A stretch of DNA of 64,000 bases from CAIQPV01 sp964480365 (GTDB lineage: Bacteria > Pseudomonadota > Gammaproteobacteria > Burkholderiales > Gallionellaceae): the NCBI GenBank assembly GCA_964480365.1, contig CAYZPM010000021.1, forward strand, positions 3,672-67,671. The letters are read 5' to 3'. A model generated the notes under the pieces. The model was not told the origin of the DNA, searched no databases, and worked only from the letters and a program-made list of their open reading frames with translations. Shown here one piece after another: positions 52,103 through 61,010 of this stretch; positions within the stretch are counted from its first letter, which is position 1, and each line of letters begins with the position of its first letter. The position numbers were made by a program, and so were the translations under genes.

Positions 52103-52588
52103 TCAGTGCGTTGCATTTCTTTCATCTTGTACATCCCGAACGGCAGCAAGCGCAACGCCTCCCGTGAACGCAGCACCTATGAGCGGCCACATGACTTCTA
52201 GGGGGATCGCAGAAAGAAGCTGCGTTCGGAACACAGAGTCCACAATTCCAAGTGGGGTCACAACGCAACCAAATATGAAGAGGGCGTAAAGGACAACGCC
52301 GTAGCCTTGAAGCATGGCGAGAAAAAGCACCATAAATGCCAGATGCAGGCGTGACTTGGCTTCTAGCATGCGGTGGGCTGGCGAACCTGTACGAGGGACT
52401 GGAGAAGCACCCATTAGCAAGCGAACCGGAACGTATACCACACCTGGAACAATGGTGACGCATAGCAGTTTCGCGAGTATTGAGAGTGCATAGACGAGCG
52501 TCAGGAACGCCAGAGCGAAGCCGAGCAACACCATAAATCCGATGTACGAGACTTCTCGCGGTCGCAGTGATGGCTTGAGGTCATGCAT
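52103..52588 (-). CDS. Hypothetical membrane protein
   Basis: The 161-residue protein has four hydrophobic segments (near SYIGFMVLLGFALAFLTLVY, LLCVTIVPGVVYVPVRLLM, FMVLFLAMLQGYGVVLYALF and VMWPLIGAAFTGGVALAAV). I do not recognise the family. The ATG at 52588 has AGG upstream. It stands alone between a repeat and the hicB-like gene. Reasonable length and membrane pattern support a real gene, but no function is suggested. Confidence 0.55.
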   Translation of the reverse strand: MHDLKPSLRPREVSYIGFMVLLGFALAFLTLVYALSILAKLLCVTIVPGVVYVPVRLLMGASPVPRTGSPAHRMLEAKSRLHLAFMVLFLAMLQGYGVVLYALFIFGCVVTPLGIVDSVFRTQLLSAIPLEVMWPLIGAAFTGGVALAAVRDVQDERNATH

Positions 52589-52649
52589 CACACACGCCTA
52601 AAAAAAGAATGGGGGGCAGACTTAATTTTTTCATCGCCCTACATCCCTG

Positions 52650-53072
52650 CTAGACCACCCGTATATCCAAATGTTTCCCCAATGCCTGCAATGCTGCAGC
52701 AATGCCGTCAATGCGCGTGGTGTGCCGCACGTTGGTTAATCGGTTGACTTCTTGCGGGGTGGTGTGGAGACGGCGCGCAAGTTCGGCGGGGCGCACATTT
52801 TGGGCGATCATTTCGTTGAGTAGCAGCACTTTCGCGGACAGGCTGGCAGGAAGCTCGATAACGTGCTGGCCGCGCTTGGGCTTGGAGGGGACGGGTACGG
52901 CGCATTTATCTTCAAAGTAGAAGCCCAGCGCCGACTCCAGTGCATCTTTTGCGGCAGCTAGGGCTTCCTCTTTTGTTTCGCCCTGAGTGATGGCTTCGGG
53001 GATGTCGGTGAAGGTGACAACGAATCCGCCGTCTTTTTTGTCCGGGGTGAGGGTGACTGGGTACATAAACAT
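52650..53072 (-). CDS. hicB: HicB-like antitoxin
   Basis: The 140-residue protein has the HicB N-terminal degraded RNase H-like fold: YPVTLTPDKKDGGFVVTFTD, IPEAITQGETKEEALAAAKD and ALGFYFEDKCAVP, then a C-terminal helix-turn-helix (MIAQNVRPAELARRLHTTPQ, EVNRLTNVRHTTRIDGIAAA). AAGGAG lies before the ATG. HicB neutralises HicA and represses the operon. A hicA-like frame lies just upstream, in the normal hicA-hicB order. Confidence 0.9.
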   Translation of the reverse strand: MFMYPVTLTPDKKDGGFVVTFTDIPEAITQGETKEEALAAAKDALESALGFYFEDKCAVPVPSKPKRGQHVIELPASLSAKVLLLNEMIAQNVRPAELARRLHTTPQEVNRLTNVRHTTRIDGIAAALQALGKHLDIRVV

Positions 53073-53082
53073 TATTCTCTCC

Positions 53083-53259
53083 TTACTTTAACCCAAGTTG
53101 TTTTTTGATGCCTTCGACCGTACCCGTCTTAAGATCGGTGTTGTGCATCGGCAGAACAGACTGCTTGCCGTTCAAATACACCTTCAGGTGCGAGCCTTTG
53201 CCAGCTTGAAAGGTCGCCCCCTGTTGGGTCAGCCAGCGCTTGAGTTCTTTGCTGTCGAT
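53083..53259 (-). pseudogene. hicA: HicA-like mRNA interferase without a normal start codon
   Basis: Translation upstream of hicB gives DSKELKRWLTQQGATFQAGK then GSHLKVYLNGKQSVLPMHNT, DLKTGTVEGIKKQLGLK and stop, a full HicA with the catalytic His in GSHLKVY. However, codons before DSK read QCAI, then LC and a TAA at 53275-53277, with no ATG, GTG or TTG in frame. An ATG at about 53274 lies in another frame. Either the start was lost by mutation or a frameshift separates them. The toxin is probably not made, or made only from a rare start. Confidence 0.7.
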
Positions 53260-53421
53260 AGCGCACTGTAAACATTATTGTTTATATCGTCAACCTTGGT
53301 GATCTTAATGGTTAAAAGCTGGAGACCGGTAGTATTGTCAACTGCGTACATTAAGGGCGCGCGCAGCGCACCCCGCTTTCACGTAAAATAGCGCCCGTTC
53401 CCATTTACCCGATCTCACGCC

Positions 53422-54792
53422 ATGACTTTGACTGCCCTCACTGCCCTATCCCCGCTGGACGGACGCTACCACGGCAAGGTAGACGCCTTGCGCAATTACT
53501 TCAGCGAATTCGGTTTGATCCGTTATCGCGTGCTAATCGAAATCGAATGGTTCAAGGCTTTGAGCGCCGAATCAGGCATCGCAGAAATTGCGCCGTTCTC
53601 CGCCGCAACGATTGCGCAACTCGATCAGTTCGCCGCGCAATTCAGCGAGGCCGATGCGGAACAGATCAAGGCCATCGAGAAGCGCACCAACCATGACGTA
53701 AAGGCCATCGAATACTGGCTGCGCGAGCAGTTGTCATCCAACCCGGAAATCGCGAAAGCGCTGGAGTTCATTCATTTCGCCTGTACCTCGGAAGACATCA
53801 ATAACCTGAGCCATGCCTTGATGCTGCAACATGCGCGCGCCGAGGTGATGCTACCCGCGCTGGATGCGCTCATCGCCAAGCTGCGCGATATCGCCCACCA
53901 GCAGGCCGACTTGCCGATGCTGTGCCGCACCCACGGACAGACCGCCACGCCCAGCACGTTGGGCAAGGAGATGGCGAACGTGGTACATCGTTTGCAAGGC
54001 GCACAAGCACGTTTGGCTATAGTGGAAATACTCGGCAAGATCAACGGCGCGGTGGGCAACTACAACGCGCATCTGGCGGCTTATCCCGAGGTGGATTGGG
54101 AAGCATTCGCAAGAAACTTCGTCACTACACGCGGCATCACCTTCAACCCTTATACCATCCAGATCGAGCCGCACGATTACATGGCTGAACTGTTCGATGC
54201 GTTTGCCCGCATCAACACCATCCTGATCGATCTCAACCGCGACATCTGGGGCTACATCTCGCTGGGCTATTTCAAGCAGCGCGTCATCGCGGGTGAGGTA
54301 GGTTCATCCACTATGCCGCATAAGGTGAATCCAATCGACTTCGAAAACTCGGAAGGCAATCTCGGCCTGGCGAACGCGCTGCTGCGTCATCTCTCCGAGA
54401 AGCTGCCGATCTCGCGCTGGCAGCGCGACCTCACCGATTCCACCGTGCTGCGCAACATGGGCGTAGCGATGGGTTACACCCTGCTGGCTTATGAGTCGTG
54501 TCTGAAAGGGCTGGGCAAACTGGAAGCCAATCCGCAACGGGTAGCGGAAGATTTAAACAACAGCTGGGAAGTGCTGGCCGAACCGATCCAGACTGTGATG
54601 CGCCGCTACAACATCGAGAACGCTTACGATAAACTTAAAGACCTGACGCGCGGCAAAGGCGGCATCAACCGCGACAGCTTGCGCAGCTTCATTCAGACAC
54701 TGGATATTCCAGAAGCGGAAAAACAGCGACTGCTGCAACTGTCGCCGGACACCTATATCGGCAAGGCAGCGGAATTGGCCAAGCGCATTTAG
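53422..54792 (+). CDS. purB: Adenylosuccinate lyase
   Basis: The 456-residue protein starts MTLTALTALSPLDGRYHGKV. It has TNHDVKAIEYWLREQL, FIHFACTSEDINNLSHALML, the RTHGQTATPSTLGKEMAN segment with the catalytic His, and the signature GSSTMPHKVNPIDFENSEGN. It cleaves SAICAR and adenylosuccinate in purine synthesis. The N-terminal and signature features match the E. coli-type long form. It is monocistronic with a terminator behind. Confidence 0.97.
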   Translation: MTLTALTALSPLDGRYHGKVDALRNYFSEFGLIRYRVLIEIEWFKALSAESGIAEIAPFSAATIAQLDQFAAQFSEADAEQIKAIEKRTNHDVKAIEYWLREQLSSNPEIAKALEFIHFACTSEDINNLSHALMLQHARAEVMLPALDALIAKLRDIAHQQADLPMLCRTHGQTATPSTLGKEMANVVHRLQGAQARLAIVEILGKINGAVGNYNAHLAAYPEVDWEAFARNFVTTRGITFNPYTIQIEPHDYMAELFDAFARINTILIDLNRDIWGYISLGYFKQRVIAGEVGSSTMPHKVNPIDFENSEGNLGLANALLRHLSEKLPISRWQRDLTDSTVLRNMGVAMGYTLLAYESCLKGLGKLEANPQRVAEDLNNSWEVLAEPIQTVMRRYNIENAYDKLKDLTRGKGGINRDSLRSFIQTLDIPEAEKQRLLQLSPDTYIGKAAELAKRI

Positions 54793-54804
54793 TCACAGGC
54801 CAAA

Positions 54805-54834
54805 ATAAAAAGCCCACGCAAGTGGGCTTTTTTC
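54805..54834. terminator. Bidirectional rho-independent terminator
   Basis: AAAAAGCCCACGCAAGTGGG followed by CTTTTTTC: stem AGCCCAC/GTGGGCT between the convergent purB (+) and panD (-) genes, with T-runs on both sides. Confidence 0.92.
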
Positions 54835-54856
54835 TATACCGGAAATCAGCGATATC

Positions 54857-55237
54857 TCAAGCAGCTTGAGCGGGAATATTGTCGCGTTGGGCGATAATGC
54901 GATTTTGCTCGTCCACATAGACGAGTTGGGGATGGAATTTCTGCAATTCCAGTTCGGAATACATCGCGTAAGTCGCGATAATCAGGATGTCGCCCGGATC
55001 GGCCTTGTGCGCTGCTGCGCCGTTCACCGAGATAGTGCCGGAGCCGCGTTGCGCGCGGATGGCGTAGGTGGTAAAGCGTTCGCCGTTGGTGACGTTGTAA
55101 ATATCAATCTGCTGATACTCCTTGATGTCGGCGGCATCCAGCAAATTGTCATCTATCGCGCACGATCCTTCGTAATGCAACTCCGAGCGCGTCACGCGCA
55201 CGCGGTGCAATTTGGATTTGAGCATAGTACGTTGCAT
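54857..55237 (-). CDS. panD: Aspartate 1-decarboxylase
   Basis: The 126-residue protein starts MQRTMLKSKLHRVRVTRSEL and has the self-cleavage site YEGSCAID with Gly24-Ser25, where the pyruvoyl group forms. NVTNGERFTTYAIRA and GSGTISVNGAAAHKADPGD follow as in the family. It makes beta-alanine for pantothenate. It lies on the same strand as panC and panB, with a repeat in the 146-bp gap. Confidence 0.96.
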   Translation of the reverse strand: MQRTMLKSKLHRVRVTRSELHYEGSCAIDDNLLDAADIKEYQQIDIYNVTNGERFTTYAIRAQRGSGTISVNGAAAHKADPGDILIIATYAMYSELELQKFHPQLVYVDEQNRIIAQRDNIPAQAA

Positions 55238-55299
55238 CAGGTCATTCTCCTAACGGGCATGGCAAATTGCCGCCCATGAAAATAAAATTCGCTACGCCC

Positions 55300-55345
55300 G
55301 TTTCCCTCACCCCATCCCTCTCCCAGAGGGCGAGGGGGACAAAGT
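55300..55345. repeat. CCCTCTCCC-type repeat fragment
   Basis: GTTTCCCTCACCCCATCCCT followed by CTCCCAGAGGGCGAGGGGGA, a GC-skewed self-complementary element similar to the one inside gluQ. Confidence 0.55.
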
Positions 55346-55382
55346 CTCGCTACGCGAGTTTCACGATATTTCAAGGCGCGCA

Positions 55383-56210
55383 TTATATACAAACTTCGAG
55401 GTTATCAATCAGCCTTGTTTGTCCCAGCCGCGCCGCCGCCAGAATCACCAAGTCGCGCTCGCTGCTTTCAGGTTGTGTCAGCGTATTCCGGGCGCGCACT
55501 GCCACATAATCTACCTGCCAGCCGCGCGCGTCCAGCGCTTGCGCAGCTTGCCGTTCCAATGCGGCAAAGTCCCTGGTCCCATCCAGCACGGCCTGCCGCA
55601 TACCGGCCAGCGTTTGATACAGAAAAACCGCTTCAGTTCGCTCGGCAGCGCTTAAATACTGGTTACGCGAACTAAGAGCCAGGCCATCCGGTGCACGCAC
55701 GGTTTCACCGCCGACTATTTCGACCGGAAAATTCAACTGCGCCGCCACTTGGCGTATCACATACAGTTGCTGATAATCTTTCTTGCCGAACACTGCCGCC
55801 TGCGGCTGCACGATGTTGAGCAACTTCAGCACCACCGTTGCCACGCCGCGAAAATGGCCGGGACGGAACGCGCCGCATAATTCGTTTTCAAGAGGTGGCT
55901 CCACCGTCACTTGCTGCGGCTGCGGATACAGCTCGTCCTCGGTTGGCGTAAACACCACATCCACGCCGCACTGCTCCAGCTTTGCGCAATCCGCCTGCAA
56001 GGTGCGTGGATACTTGCCAAAATCCTCGTTCACGCCGAATTGCATGGGATTGACGAAGATGCTCACCACCACGCACTGGCCGCGCTCACGCGCGATGCGC
56101 ACCAGGTCGAGATGGCCTTCGTGCAGGTTGCCCATGGTCGGCACGAAGGCAATGCCGGGTTCGCCGCGCAGGCGCTGGCGCAATTCGGCAATTGTAGAAA
56201 TGACTTGCAT
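55383..56210 (-). CDS. panC: Pantothenate synthetase
   Basis: The 275-residue protein begins MQVISTIAELRQRLRGEPGI and has FVPTMGNLHEGHLDLVRIAR (HxGH ATP site), FVNPMQFGVNEDFGKYPRT, KLLNIVQPQAAVFGKKDYQQ and SSRNQYLSAAER. It joins pantoate and beta-alanine. The ATG at 56210 overlaps the panB stop by one base; an upstream frame would overlap panB by 57 bp. Confidence 0.96.
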   Translation of the reverse strand: MQVISTIAELRQRLRGEPGIAFVPTMGNLHEGHLDLVRIARERGQCVVVSIFVNPMQFGVNEDFGKYPRTLQADCAKLEQCGVDVVFTPTEDELYPQPQQVTVEPPLENELCGAFRPGHFRGVATVVLKLLNIVQPQAAVFGKKDYQQLYVIRQVAAQLNFPVEIVGGETVRAPDGLALSSRNQYLSAAERTEAVFLYQTLAGMRQAVLDGTRDFAALERQAAQALDARGWQVDYVAVRARNTLTQPESSERDLVILAAARLGQTRLIDNLEVCI

Positions 56211-57001
56211 CAAAAGCTGTGTTCCGTGCCTGGGAAAGCGCCGGATTTTACTTCGGTCACATAGCACGCCACTGCATCAGCGATGCTGCCTGCCCCCTGC
56301 ATAAAATTCTTCACGAAACGCGCTTTCTTGCCGGGGTAGATGTCCAGCATGTCGTGCAACACCAGCACTTGGCCGGAACATTCCGCACCCGCGCCGATGC
56401 CGATGGTGGGAATGGTTACGTGCGCGGTGATTTCAGCCGCCAGCAATGCTGGGATGGCTTCCAGCAGCAGCATCCCGGCACCCGCCTGCGCCACGGCGGC
56501 GGCGTCATTCAGCAGGCGTTGTGCATCAGCGTCATTCTTGCCTTGTACGCGATAGCCACCCAACTGATGCACCGACTGGGGCGTGAGTCCGATATGCGCA
56601 AACACCGGGATACCGCGCTCTGTCAGGAAGGCAATGGTATCGACCATCGCCGCGCCACCTTCGAGTTTGACTATCTGTGCGCCCGCCGCCATCAGCCGCG
56701 CGGCGTGTTCGAAAGTTTTTTCCGGGCTGACCTGAGAGGTGCCAAACGGCATGTCAGCGACAATAAACGCCTGCTTAGCCCCGCGCGCCACGCAGGCGGT
56801 GTGGTAAACCATTTCGTCCAGTGTAACCGGCAAAGTGCTCTCATGACCTTGCAATACCATGCCAAGTGAATCGCCGACCAGCAATACGTCCACACCGTTG
56901 GCTTCGAGCAATGCCGCAAAGCTGGCATCGTAACAAGTCAACACGGCAATTTTCTCGCCCTTGTCGCGTAGCGCCTGTAAGCTTGTCAGAGTCGTCCTCA
57001 T
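56210..57001 (-). CDS. panB: 3-methyl-2-oxobutanoate hydroxymethyltransferase
   Basis: The 263-residue protein shows KIAVLTCYDASFAALLEANG, VLLVGDSLGMVLQGHESTLP, IVADMPFGTSQVSPEKTFEH, KLEGG, PVFAHIGLTPQSVHQLGGYR and PTIGIGAGAECSGQVLVLHD, the full PanB set including metal ligands. It makes ketopantoate. The gene follows the deoxynucleoside kinase by two bases, as in other proteobacteria. Confidence 0.97.
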   Translation of the reverse strand: MRTTLTSLQALRDKGEKIAVLTCYDASFAALLEANGVDVLLVGDSLGMVLQGHESTLPVTLDEMVYHTACVARGAKQAFIVADMPFGTSQVSPEKTFEHAARLMAAGAQIVKLEGGAAMVDTIAFLTERGIPVFAHIGLTPQSVHQLGGYRVQGKNDADAQRLLNDAAAVAQAGAGMLLLEAIPALLAAEITAHVTIPTIGIGAGAECSGQVLVLHDMLDIYPGKKARFVKNFMQGAGSIADAVACYVTEVKSGAFPGTEHSF

Positions 57002-57003
57002 TG

Positions 57004-57642
57004 CTATCCCTTACTAAAAAACTCGCGCTGTCCGCGCATTCCTTTGATGCGCTGTAACAGCAATGCAAAATCCCCGTCATTATCCACGAAATTCAAATGT
57101 TCGCTGTTCACCACGAACATCGGCGCTGCGTCATAATGATAAAAGAAATCGCTATAGGCCTGCGCCAGGCGCGTCAGGTATTCGTCTGAGATCGGTCGTT
57201 CATAAGCGTGGGCGCGCCTTTGCACGCGTTCGATCAGGGTTTCCGGCGGGGCTTGCAGGTAAATCACCAAGTCCGGCGTGGGTGCTTGCGGTGCCAGACT
57301 GTTGTAGATATTCTGGTACAGCGAAAATTCGTCGTTGCTCAAATTTAGGCGCGCAAACAACGCGTCCTTGTCGAACAGGTAATCCGCCACCGTGCTGGTG
57401 CGAAACATGTCCATCTGCCCCAGATCACGCACCTCGTTGATACGCTGAAACAGGAAAAACAATTGCGTAGGTAGTGCATGGCGAACGGGGTCCTGATAGA
57501 AGCGCGCCAGAAAAGGGTTCTCTTCCGGTTTCTCCAGCAGCATGGCGGTGCCTGCATGCGCCGCCAACCGCCGTGCCAGGCTGGTTTTTCCCACGCCTAT
57601 CGGCCCTTCAACCACGACGTAACGATATTTATCAAACAACAT
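57004..57642 (-). CDS. Deoxynucleoside kinase family protein
   Basis: The 212-residue protein starts MLFDKYRYVVVEGPIGVGKT, containing Walker A GPIGVGKT, then FQRINEVRDLGQMDMFRTS, VADYLFDKDALFARLNLSND and DLVIYLQAPPETLIERVQRR, the dNK/deoxyguanosine kinase pattern. It phosphorylates deoxynucleosides, and in this folK-panB setting it is common in beta- and gammaproteobacteria. Starts at 57654 or 57684 are possible; the chosen ATG keeps the family N-terminus and overlaps folK by 11 bp. Confidence 0.88.
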   Translation of the reverse strand: MLFDKYRYVVVEGPIGVGKTSLARRLAAHAGTAMLLEKPEENPFLARFYQDPVRHALPTQLFFLFQRINEVRDLGQMDMFRTSTVADYLFDKDALFARLNLSNDEFSLYQNIYNSLAPQAPTPDLVIYLQAPPETLIERVQRRAHAYERPISDEYLTRLAQAYSDFFYHYDAAPMFVVNSEHLNFVDNDGDFALLLQRIKGMRGQREFFSKG

Positions 57643-58138
57643 CAGGGCGCCCATCCAGAATTCGCTCCAATTGCTGATCTGCACATTGTCGCAACGCTGC
57701 CGCTGCCGCGCCGATACCGGGTATCACACAATCCGGCGCGATCTCCAGCAAAGGGCGCAACACAAAGGCACGTAAATGCATCTGCGGGTGCGGAATGGTC
57801 AGACCGTGTTCGTGGTTGCGAAGTTCCTCGTACAGCAGCACGTCCAAATCCAGTGTGCGCGGGGCATTAATAAATTCGCGCGTGCGCCCGCATTCCTGCT
57901 CCAGTGTCAGCAGCGCATCCAGCAAGGCGCGCGGACTCAACTCCGTTTCCAGCTGCGCTACCGCATTGATGAAATCCGGCTGCTCCAGATAACCGACCGG
58001 GGCGCTGCGGTAAAGCGAAGAGCGCGCCAACACCCGCGTGTTCGGCAAATTATCCAATGCCCGCAACGCCCGCAATACTTGCTCGCGCGGGTCATCCATG
58101 TTGCTACCCAGGCCGACAAAGGCGATTTGTCCGGCCAT
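57632..58138 (-). CDS. folK: 2-amino-4-hydroxy-6-hydroxymethyldihydropteridine pyrophosphokinase
   Basis: The 168-residue protein has AFVGLGSNMDDPREQVLRAL, LYRSAPVGYLEQPDFINAVA, the motif RTREFINAPRTLDLDVLLYE and IPHPQMHLRAFVLRPLLEIA, a complete HPPK. It phosphorylates 6-hydroxymethyl-dihydropterin in folate synthesis, linking to nudB at 29 kb. The ATG at 58138 overlaps the pcnB stop (ATGA); a TTG one codon earlier is less likely. Confidence 0.96.
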   Translation of the reverse strand: MAGQIAFVGLGSNMDDPREQVLRALRALDNLPNTRVLARSSLYRSAPVGYLEQPDFINAVAQLETELSPRALLDALLTLEQECGRTREFINAPRTLDLDVLLYEELRNHEHGLTIPHPQMHLRAFVLRPLLEIAPDCVIPGIGAAAAALRQCADQQLERILDGRPDVV

Positions 58139-59496
58139 CAATCTATCGGGAATTCATATTGCACTGCTGCCTCCGATTGGGACGCAACCGCCGGTTTCTT
58201 GCGGCGACGGCGTTTCTTGGGTGCCTCGTCCGGCATCAACATTTCGGCGCGGCGCTCGTCGCTGGCATCTTGAAATTCATCCCACCACAAACCCAGTTCT
58301 CCATCCACTTCGCCGCTCTCGCAACGCAGCAACAGGAAATCATAAGCGGCACGAAAGCGCGGCAGCGCCAGCAGGCGTAGCGGTCGATGTCCGCCGCGCT
58401 GCTCGAAACGCGGCTGCATCAGCCACATCTCCTTCATGATCGCATCGTGACGGTGCGGGATGGCAAGCTGCTCCCTCTGCCTGCCGAGGACTGCATCCAT
58501 CGCCGTATGCAGCGCCGCGATAGGCTTTTCACCCGCATCCTGCTGCGCCTTCCAGTCGGACAGCACTTCGTGCCACAACAGCGCGGCGAACAGGAATGCG
58601 GGCGACACTGATTTATCTTCGCGAATGCGCTGGTCGGTATTCTCTAGCGCCAGCATGACGAATTTTTCGCCCTGCGGCTGTTCCAGAATCACGTCCAGCA
58701 TAGGCAACATGCCATGATGTAAATCCATGGCACGCAGTTTCTTGACACACTCCAACGCATGTCCAGACAGCAGCAGCTTGAGCATCTCGTCTAGCAATCG
58801 CGCCTGCGGCACGTTAGCGAGCAAATCCTTCATGCCCGCGATGGGCGCGGCAGTGGCTTCATCCAGGTTCATACTCAGCTTGGCCGACAGGCGCACCGCG
58901 CGCAGCATTCGAACCGGGTCTTCGCGGTAACGTACCACCGGATCGCCGATGATACGCAGGGTGTTCGCACGAATGTCGGCGTAACCGTTGTGATAATCGA
59001 AAATTTCCTGCGTAGCAGGATCGTAGAACAGCGCGTTGGCAGTAAAATCGCGCCGCGCCGCATCCTGCTCCTGATCTCCGAACTCATTGTCGCGCAGCAA
59101 GCGCCCGTGCTCATCGGTCTGCGCGTCTTCGACTTCTATCATGCGGCGAAAAGTGGAAGTTTCCACCGTTTCCTCGCCGAACATCACGTGCACCAAACGG
59201 AAGCGTCGCCCGATGATGCGCGAACGACGGAACACGCGGCGCACCTCTTCCGGCGTGGCATCGGTCGCAATATCAAAATCCTTGGGGTGGCGGTTGAGCA
59301 GCAAATCGCGAACCGCACCACCCACTACGAAAGCCTTGTAACCGGCTGCCTGCAAGCCTTCTGTCACCTTGCGCGCAGCCGGGCTGATGCCACCACGTCC
59401 GACGCCATGCACTTCAAATGGAATGATGTGGCACTTACCTTCTACTTTAGTGCGGGCGGCTTTCCCGAACACACGTTTGAACAATTTTTTTATCAT
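58138..59496 (-). CDS. pcnB: Poly(A) polymerase I
   Basis: The 452-residue protein has the nucleotidyltransferase head GYKAFVVGGAVRDLLLNRHP then KDFDIATDATPEEVRRVFRR, FRLVHVMFGEETVETSTFRR, RRDFTANALFYDPATQEIFD and EDPVRMLRAVRLSAKL, as in PcnB rather than CCA-adding enzyme. The C-terminus is basic (PKKRRRRKKP). It adds poly(A) tails that aid RNA decay. pcnB-folK-panBC is a known gene run. Confidence 0.94.
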   Translation of the reverse strand: MIKKLFKRVFGKAARTKVEGKCHIIPFEVHGVGRGGISPAARKVTEGLQAAGYKAFVVGGAVRDLLLNRHPKDFDIATDATPEEVRRVFRRSRIIGRRFRLVHVMFGEETVETSTFRRMIEVEDAQTDEHGRLLRDNEFGDQEQDAARRDFTANALFYDPATQEIFDYHNGYADIRANTLRIIGDPVVRYREDPVRMLRAVRLSAKLSMNLDEATAAPIAGMKDLLANVPQARLLDEMLKLLLSGHALECVKKLRAMDLHHGMLPMLDVILEQPQGEKFVMLALENTDQRIREDKSVSPAFLFAALLWHEVLSDWKAQQDAGEKPIAALHTAMDAVLGRQREQLAIPHRHDAIMKEMWLMQPRFEQRGGHRPLRLLALPRFRAAYDFLLLRCESGEVDGELGLWWDEFQDASDERRAEMLMPDEAPKKRRRRKKPAVASQSEAAVQYEFPID

Positions 59497-59552
59497 TACT
59501 TTCCAGAAAATACGAACGGCGCGACAAGCTTATACCCATAAAGAAGCGCGGA

Positions 59553-60332
59553 TTATACACCGGGGACAAGGCCGCGCTCTTCCTCAACGGTCACCGGGCG
59601 CAACTGGCAATCGTCGGTAGCGGCTGCATTGGCTTGCATCGGGCCGCCTGGATTCATCCCGCGCAGCCAACAATCGGCGAACACAAAACCATCGCGTGTA
59701 ACCACCTCACCCATTTCAATATCGAGAGGATACGCGAACATCGGCCCATCGAACACGAAGGTGTGAAACTCCCCATTTTCACCGCATGGATCAATGTTGG
59801 ACGGCAAGGTATCAAGCAACTCCTGAGTCAATTCGCGCCCCGCAAACTCGGCTGGCAGCACGCGCGGATCAACACAGGTGATGCGGGCACGCAAACCACC
59901 CGCAAGCATTTCCCCAATCAGTTCCCGCGTCGGAATGTCCCACAGTGGAAAGATGGGTTGGATGCCGGTATCCTGCATACGCTCTTCACGATAACGGCGT
60001 ACATCCTGCAAAAACAAATCGCCGAATGCCATACAGCGCACGCCAACTTTGCAAGCCCACGCCACAAAGTCTGCCATTACTGCGGCATAGTGTTCGTCGG
60101 AACAAGGGTAAGGGATTTCAATCAGGTGCAATGGCAAACCGACAGCCTGCGCCTGCTGACGCAACAACTCGATACGCACTGCATGCATGGCCACGCGACC
60201 GAATACGCTGTTAACAGTTGTAAACAGCCCGGTCACCTCATATTCGGATGACTGGCGCAACATATGCAGCGCCCATGCGCTGTCTTTGCCGCTGCTCCAG
60301 CTTAACCAAGTATTTTTATGCACATCCTTCAT
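59553..60332 (-). CDS. ATP-PP-loop protein, diphthine--ammonia ligase-like (DUF71/COG2102)
   Basis: This 259-residue protein starts NTWLSWSSGKDSAWALHML with the PP-loop SSGKDS, then VTGLFTTVNSVFGRVAMHAV and GVRCMAFGDLFLQDVRRYRE, and ends with NIDPCGENGEFHTFVFDGP. This is the DUF71 family, whose eukaryotic members amidate diphthine. Bacteria lack diphthamide, so the substrate here is unknown. It lies 9 bp from the HAD gene on the same strand, suggesting co-transcription. Confidence 0.85.
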   Translation of the reverse strand: MKDVHKNTWLSWSSGKDSAWALHMLRQSSEYEVTGLFTTVNSVFGRVAMHAVRIELLRQQAQAVGLPLHLIEIPYPCSDEHYAAVMADFVAWACKVGVRCMAFGDLFLQDVRRYREERMQDTGIQPIFPLWDIPTRELIGEMLAGGLRARITCVDPRVLPAEFAGRELTQELLDTLPSNIDPCGENGEFHTFVFDGPMFAYPLDIEMGEVVTRDGFVFADCWLRGMNPGGPMQANAAATDDCQLRPVTVEEERGLVPGV

Positions 60333-60341
60333 ACCGCCCCT

Positions 60342-61010
60342 TCAACGCAAGCTCATGATGCGCCATCCATGCTCCTCGGCATGGGCGCGTAGTGTGGCAT
60401 CCGGGTTAACTGCCACCGGATTTCTCACCTTCTCCAGCAGCGGAAGATCATTCAACGAATCGCTGTAAAACCAACTGTCGGCGAAACTGCCCCATTCCCA
60501 TCCGCGCTGCGTCATCCAGTCTTCCAGCCGCGTGACTTTCCCCTCACGGAAACTCGGCACTCCAGCCACACGCCCGGTAAATTCGCCGTCGTGTTGCTCC
60601 GGCTCGGTTGCGATCAGGTGTTCGACACCGAATTCATGCGCAATCGGCGCGGTCACGAAGCTATTAGTGGCGGTAATGACGACGCACACGTCACCCGCCG
60701 CACGGTGCCGCCCCACCAAATCGTACGCAGGCTTACCCATCATGGGGCGCACCTTACGCTGCATAAATTCCCCGTGCCATGCATCCAGCACACGGCGAGG
60801 ATGACGCGACAAGGGCTTCAACTGGAAGTCGAGAAACTCGTGGATATCCAATGTCCCCCGTTTGTACTGTTCATAGAAAGCCAGATTTTTCGCCTCAAAC
60901 AGTTCTCGGTCGAGCACGCCCTGCTCGATGAGAAATTGCGCCCACTCGAAATCGCTATCGCCGTTTAATAAAGTGTTGTCCAGATCAAATAAAGCCAGCC
61001 TCACTCCCAC
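60342..61010 (-). CDS. HAD-IB family phosphatase (SerB-like)
   Basis: The 222-residue protein has HAD motif I LALFDLDNTLLNGDSDFEWA, a helical cap, motif II in VVITATNSFVTAP, a basic residue in REGKVTRLEDW and motif IV FYSDSLNDLPLLEKV. It fits the HAD-IB subfamily near phosphoserine and histidinol-phosphate phosphatases. Start choice is between GTG at 61010 and GTG at 61004; AGGGGG upstream suits the latter slightly better. Confidence 0.88.
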   Translation of the reverse strand: MGVRLALFDLDNTLLNGDSDFEWAQFLIEQGVLDRELFEAKNLAFYEQYKRGTLDIHEFLDFQLKPLSRHPRRVLDAWHGEFMQRKVRPMMGKPAYDLVGRHRAAGDVCVVITATNSFVTAPIAHEFGVEHLIATEPEQHDGEFTGRVAGVPSFREGKVTRLEDWMTQRGWEWGSFADSWFYSDSLNDLPLLEKVRNPVAVNPDATLRAHAEEHGWRIMSLR

